Shown here: positions 4,077 to 7,345 of the stretch, one piece after another
Numbering within the stretch: the stretch's first letter is position 1
Layout of the letters: each line of letters begins with the position of its first letter
NCBI GenBank assembly: GCA_001795345.1
Contig: MGON01000023.1
Coordinates: 11,023 to 18,367 of the forward strand
DNA length: 7,345 nt
Origin: Chloroflexi bacterium RIFCSPLOWO2_02_FULL_71_16
GTDB taxonomy: Bacteria; Chloroflexota; Limnocylindria; P2-11E
Direction of reading: 5' to 3'
Notes under the pieces: generated by a model
Database searches by the model: none
What the model saw: the letters and a program-made list of their open reading frames with translations, nothing else
What the model was told of the DNA's origin: nothing
Position numbers and translations under genes: made by a program

Positions 4077-6302
4077 TCACGCGAGCCCGTAGCGGCGCCA
4101 GAGCTCGCCGACCGCCGCTCGCAGCCCGGCGTGCTCGGGACGCTCGAGCTCGGGATCGGCCGCGATGATCCGGTCGGCCTCCGCGGTCGTGTCCTCGAGG
4201 AGGCGCGGGTCGATGTCGGTCAGGTCCACGATGCGCAGCTGGTCGGCCAGGCCGCTCTGCTCCTGTCCGAGGAACTGGCCCGGACCCCGGATCTCGAAGT
4301 CGCGCTGGGCGAGCTCGAAGCCGTCGAGCACCCGTTCCTTGCCGTCGGCCGCGCGCGTGCGCTCGGTCATCGCCGCGAGGCGCGCCGAGTCGGTCACCGG
4401 GCTCACGAGCACGCAGAACGAGCGGCGCTCCCCGCGGCCCACGCGGCCGCGGAGCTGGTGGAGCTGCGCGAGGCCGAACCGCTCCGCCCCCAGCACGACC
4501 ATCACCGTGGCGCCGGGGATGTCGATGCCGACCTCGATCACCGTGGTCGCCACGAGGACGTCGATCTCCGCGTCGCGGAAACGCTCCATGATCGCGTCGC
4601 GCTCGCGCTGCGGGATACGGCCGTGCACCAGCGCGATGCGCAGCCCGCGCAGCGCGCCGGCGCGAAGCTCGTCGTGCGTGGCGACGGCGCTCGGCAGCGT
4701 GCCGCCGTCGGCGGCGTCGAACAGGACGGCACTGTGGGCGGGCGGGTCCTCGGACGGGTCGATCCGCGGGCACACCACGAATGCCTGCTCGCCGAGCCCG
4801 ACGCGCTCACGGACCCATGGCCAGATCCGCGGAAGCGCGTCCGGCGTCCTGACCTCGGTACGGATCTCCTGCCGGCCCGCGGGGAGCTCCCGGATCGTGG
4901 ACAGGTCGATGTCGCGGTTCAGCGTCTGCCACAGCGTCTGCGGGATCGGCGTCGCCGTGGTGAGCAGGACGTGCGGGAGCTCCCCCTTCTCCCGCAGGGC
5001 CGAGCGCTGGCGGACGCCGAAGCGCTGCTGCTCATCGATGACCGCGAGCCCGAGCCGCTGGAACTCCACGCCCTCCTCGAGCAGCGCATGCGTACCGACG
5101 ATGACGTCCACCTCCTGCCTGGCGAGGCGCTCGAGCAGCCGCACGCGGCGCTCGCCGGCGACGCTCGAGGTGAGCAGCTCGACCCTGGGCGCGGCCTCGT
5201 CGGCGAACAGCGTCCCGAGCGTGCGGTGGTGCTGCTCCGCGAGGAGCTCCGTCGGCGCCATGAGCGCGGCCTGCGTCCCGCAGGCCACCGCGAGCCGCAT
5301 CGCGAGCGCGGCGACGACCGTCTTGCCGGACCCGACGTCGCCCTGCAGCAGCCGGGTCATGGGCACCGAGCGCGCGAGGTCGCCGCGGATCTGCTCCCAG
5401 GACCGCCGCTGGTCCCCGGTGAGCTCGAACGGGAGCGAGAGGGTCCAGGACGCCACCTCCGGGTCCGCCGCGCGCAGGGGGATCGCCTTGGCCGTCGCGA
5501 GCCACCGGGTGCGCTTCTGCGCCGTGGCGAGCTGGAGGACGAGAAGCTCGTCGAAGGCGAGACGGCGACGCGCACCGAACAGCTTCACCGGGTCGTCCGG
5601 GAAATGGACCTGCCGCAGTGCCTCGGGCGTGCGCGGCAGCGAGTAGCGCGACACGATCTCGTCGGGCAGCGGGTCGGCGACCTCGTTCACCAGCGGGCTC
5701 GTGACGAGCGCCCCGCCGCGGTCGCGGGCGCCCTCGACCGCGGTGTGGAGCCAGCGGCGCAGCTGGCCTTCCTTGAGCCCCTCCGTCAGCCGGTAGACAG
5801 GGACGATGCGCGCGGTGTGCACCGCCTCACGGTCGGCGGGCTCCATCTTCGGCTGCGTGAACTGAAGCCCTCGTCCGACCCACTTCACGTCGCCGGAGAT
5901 CCGCACCCGCTGCCCCTCGGGGAAGCTCTGCTTCACGAACGACCGCCCGAACCAGGTCGCCTTCACCTGCGACGGCCGGCCGTCCTCTTCGTACAGCTCA
6001 GCCTCCGTGAGGACCAGCCCGCGCGCCGTGCGACGCTGGCCGATCCGGCCGAGCACCGCGAGCGCGGTCTGCTTCTGATCCGGGACCAGCGAGCGCAGCG
6101 GGCGGATCTTCGAGAAGTCCTCGTAGCGCTGCGGCAGGTGCCAGAGGAGATCGCCGATCGTACGGAGGCCGAGGCGCTCGAGCAGCCGCGCCGAGTCGGC
6201 GCCGACGCCGCGCAGCCGACGGACCGGCTCGGCGAGCGGCCCGGAGCTCACGCCCGCTTTTCGCGCTCGGCCTTCGGCCTCGCCGCTCGCTCCGCTATCC
6301 AT
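4077..6302 (-). CDS. recG: ATP-dependent DNA helicase RecG
   Basis: RecG is a monomeric double-strand DNA translocase that regresses stalled forks and processes branched DNA. The 741 residues are in the family range. In order: a low-complexity N-terminus (1-20), a helix-hairpin-like LRGVGADSARLLERLGLRT (30-48), DLLWHLPQRYEDFS (51-64), a wedge/OB region (about 78-170), Walker A GDVGSGKT (321-328), motif Ia APTELLAEQH (349-358), motif II DEQQRFGV (423-430), motif III TTATPIPQTL (448-457), motif V TTVIEVGIDIPGA (586-598) and motif VI HQLRGRVGRG (615-624). The TRG region runs from ELAQRDFEIRGPGQFLG (663-679) into QEQSG. Motif III has Gln where Arg is usual. The start ATG 6302-6300 has GAGGAG (6315-6310) 7 nt upstream. 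The gene lies 37 bp after fakA, an adjacency also seen in Firmicutes. Confidence 0.97.
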   Translation of the reverse strand: MDSGASGEAEGRARKAGVSSGPLAEPVRRLRGVGADSARLLERLGLRTIGDLLWHLPQRYEDFSKIRPLRSLVPDQKQTALAVLGRIGQRRTARGLVLTEAELYEEDGRPSQVKATWFGRSFVKQSFPEGQRVRISGDVKWVGRGLQFTQPKMEPADREAVHTARIVPVYRLTEGLKEGQLRRWLHTAVEGARDRGGALVTSPLVNEVADPLPDEIVSRYSLPRTPEALRQVHFPDDPVKLFGARRRLAFDELLVLQLATAQKRTRWLATAKAIPLRAADPEVASWTLSLPFELTGDQRRSWEQIRGDLARSVPMTRLLQGDVGSGKTVVAALAMRLAVACGTQAALMAPTELLAEQHHRTLGTLFADEAAPRVELLTSSVAGERRVRLLERLARQEVDVIVGTHALLEEGVEFQRLGLAVIDEQQRFGVRQRSALREKGELPHVLLTTATPIPQTLWQTLNRDIDLSTIRELPAGRQEIRTEVRTPDALPRIWPWVRERVGLGEQAFVVCPRIDPSEDPPAHSAVLFDAADGGTLPSAVATHDELRAGALRGLRIALVHGRIPQRERDAIMERFRDAEIDVLVATTVIEVGIDIPGATVMVVLGAERFGLAQLHQLRGRVGRGERRSFCVLVSPVTDSARLAAMTERTRAADGKERVLDGFELAQRDFEIRGPGQFLGQEQSGLADQLRIVDLTDIDPRLLEDTTAEADRIIAADPELERPEHAGLRAAVGELWRRYGLA

Positions 6303-6339
6303 GGACTCGCTCCTCGCGGCAAAGCCGCTCGTCCTCGTG
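6303..6339 (-). promoter_or_regulatory. fakA-recG gap with hairpin and recG ribosome-binding site
   Basis: This 37-bp gap holds GCGGC-TTT-GCCGC (6328-6316), a 5-bp stem with a three-base loop, immediately followed by GAGGAG (6315-6310) 7 nt before the recG ATG. There is no T-run after the stem, so it is unlikely to be a terminator. It could influence access to the ribosome-binding site. The 10-mer GAGGAGCGAG at this site is identical to the one in front of the SepIVA-like gene. Confidence 0.5.
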
Positions 6340-7345
6340 CTATTCCAGCTGGACGATGTACGGGTAGTGCGGCTGGCCGCCCCGGCGCACCTCCACCTCC
6401 GCGCCTTCGAGGGCCTCGCGCAGGCGGTCCGCCGCGCGCTCCGCATCCTCGTCCGTCACCTCGGCCCCGGCGTAGAGCACGACCACCTCGGGCCGGCGGC
6501 CGTCGCCGGCCTGCTCGAGGAGCTGGCGCGCCGCGAGATCGAGCGCCTCGAGGGCGTCCTCGGCCCGCGCCGCGAGCGTGCCGTCGAGCAGCGCGATGGC
6601 GTCGCCGCGCGCGACGGCGACATCGCCGATCGTCGTGTCGCGCGTGGCATGCGTCACCTCGATGGCGTGGGAGTCGCGCGCCGCCTCGCGCATGTGGCGG
6701 ACCACGGTGTCGACGTCCTGCCGCGATCCGCTCGCCGTCGCACCGGCCATCGGGTCGAACGGGACGAGCGCCGCCATCCCGTGCGCCACGCTTCGCGTCT
6801 CGATCACTTCCACCCTGGTCCCGGCGATCCGTCCGGCCTCTCGGGCGGCGAGGATGACGTTGCGGTCGTTCGGGAGGACGACCACCGACTCCGCGTTCGC
6901 CTCGCGGATCGCCTCGACGATCTCGCCGACGGACGGGTTCATGGTCGCGCCGCCGCGCAGGGGCGTCACATAGAAGGAGCGGACGATCTCGGCGAAGCCG
7001 TCGCCCGGCACCACGGAGATGGCGGCGAGCGGCCGCGGCGGCGACCTCAGGACGATGCCGGTCGCGCGCTCGTGCTCCGCGACCATGCTGTCGAAGTCCT
7101 CGACGACGAGATCCTCGAGCGTCCCGGCGGACTCGCCGATCGCCGTCACCGTCTCGGGGCGAGCGGCGTGCGCGTGCACCTTGAGCAGCGAGTCGTCGCC
7201 GACGACGAGCACGCTGTCCGCGCCCGCGTCGAGCATCTCCCGGCGCAGGTCCTCGGGCCTCCGGGTCGGCGACGTGACCAGGTACTGGACGCAGTGCCCG
7301 CCCGTCCAGGAGGCGACCTCGGGCGCGGGCGCGCCGGGCTGGACC
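6340..7345 (-). CDS. fakA: Fatty acid kinase catalytic subunit FakA (YloV), C-terminal part
   Basis: FakA, with a FakB carrier, phosphorylates free fatty acids to acyl-phosphate for phospholipid synthesis. The frame is open to the window edge, so 334 residues are visible of a protein usually near 550. The ATP-binding DhaL domain lies outside the window. The fragment holds the middle domain, with GHCVQYLV (16-23, Cys18) and DSLLKVHAHAARP (51-63, His57 and His59). This Cys/His set matches the zinc ligands I recall from the Staphylococcus FakA middle domain. The C-terminal domain has SVGEIVEAI (about 138-146), VVLPNDRNVILAA (155-167), SVAHGMAAL (185-193), LYAGAEVTDEDAE and GGQPHYPYIVQLE at the end. 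The stop TAG is at 6342-6340. It heads the visible run and precedes recG, as yloV does near recG in Bacillus. The family call is secure; the start and any Asp23 neighbour are not visible. Confidence 0.92.
   Translation of the reverse strand, partial: VQPGAPAPEVASWTGGHCVQYLVTSPTRRPEDLRREMLDAGADSVLVVGDDSLLKVHAHAARPETVTAIGESAGTLEDLVVEDFDSMVAEHERATGIVLRSPPRPLAAISVVPGDGFAEIVRSFYVTPLRGGATMNPSVGEIVEAIREANAESVVVLPNDRNVILAAREAGRIAGTRVEVIETRSVAHGMAALVPFDPMAGATASGSRQDVDTVVRHMREAARDSHAIEVTHATRDTTIGDVAVARGDAIALLDGTLAARAEDALEALDLAARQLLEQAGDGRRPEVVVLYAGAEVTDEDAERAADRLREALEGAEVEVRRGGQPHYPYIVQLE

Noticed and set aside
3493..4773. 426-codon version of rsmD extending into recG
   Set aside because: The first ~240 residues are a shadow of recG rich in Arg, Ala and Pro. 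RsmD homology begins at the ATG at 4047.
4165..5646. 493-codon plus-strand frame within recG
   Set aside because: Ser/Arg/Ala-rich composition typical of a shadow frame. It is fully covered by the RecG helicase motifs on the other strand.
6316..6328. GCGGC-TTT-GCCGC as a fakA terminator
   Set aside because: The stem is only 5 bp and no T-run follows, so it does not meet the pattern of an intrinsic terminator.
6303..6446. Upstream extension of recG into fakA
   Set aside because: It would overlap fakA by over 100 bp with an Arg/Ser-rich shadow sequence. The ATG at 6302 has a clear ribosome-binding site and follows the fakA stop.
4131..6857. Very long (908-codon) open frame on the plus strand, antisense to recG and the end of fakA
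   Set aside because: The translation is Arg/Ala/Pro/Glu/Leu-rich with no recognisable motif. It mirrors a well-defined recG, and long antisense frames are expected in very GC-rich coding DNA because stop codons are rare.
1..7345. Mobile element, CRISPR array, toxin-antitoxin or defence system
   Set aside because: No integrase, transposase, spaced repeat array, small toxin pair or nuclease motif is seen on either strand. All coding space is taken by conserved core genes with uniform GC-rich codon use.

Overview
This is a high-GC bacterial chromosome segment of conserved housekeeping genes. I see no mobile element, CRISPR array, tRNA, rRNA or defence cassette. Start codons are often GTG, and genes are packed with overlaps or very short gaps. 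The gene order (fakA-recG-rsmD-SepIVA-like coiled-coil protein-yceD-rpmF-plsX-nusB) suggests a GC-rich Chloroflexota or Actinomycetota lineage. Against this, a SepIVA-type gene beside yceD-rpmF is best known from actinobacteria, and Gmad2-domain proteins are widespread in Gram-positive-like phyla. I lean towards an uncultured high-GC Chloroflexota but cannot prove it from this window.

Layout. Seven genes lie head to tail on the minus strand, read from right to left. They are the C-terminal two thirds of the fatty acid kinase FakA (6340-7345, cut by the window edge), the branch-migration helicase RecG (4077-6302), the 16S rRNA methyltransferase RsmD (3493-4047), a SepIVA/DivIVA-like coiled-coil protein (2944-3408), the DUF177 protein YceD (2369-2938), ribosomal protein L32 (2081-2284), the phosphate acyltransferase PlsX (1090-2070) and the antitermination factor NusB (599-1093), counting the truncated fakA as an eighth. 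One plus-strand gene at the left edge (1-602, 5' end missing) encodes a protein with a C-terminal Gmad2 domain. It converges on nusB, and their stop codons share a single CTAG.

How the genes fit together. FakA and PlsX both produce acyl-phosphate for phospholipid synthesis, FakA from free fatty acids and PlsX from acyl-ACP. YceD, L32, RsmD and NusB all serve ribosome or rRNA production. RecG repairs stalled replication forks. The SepIVA-like protein links the cluster to division or envelope growth. The run therefore couples membrane lipid synthesis to ribosome synthesis and cell growth, a recurring theme of the bacterial rpmF-plsX neighbourhood. coaD, often found after rsmD, and fapR, found between recG and plsX in Bacillus, are both absent here.

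The most interesting small-scale structure is at the gene junctions. Several carry short perfect inverted repeats, GTGA overlaps or start-sequestering hairpins that look like translational coupling devices. The only two longer gaps are 84 bp each (3409-3492 and 2285-2368), and they are the only likely places for internal promoters. No previously undescribed system is evident.
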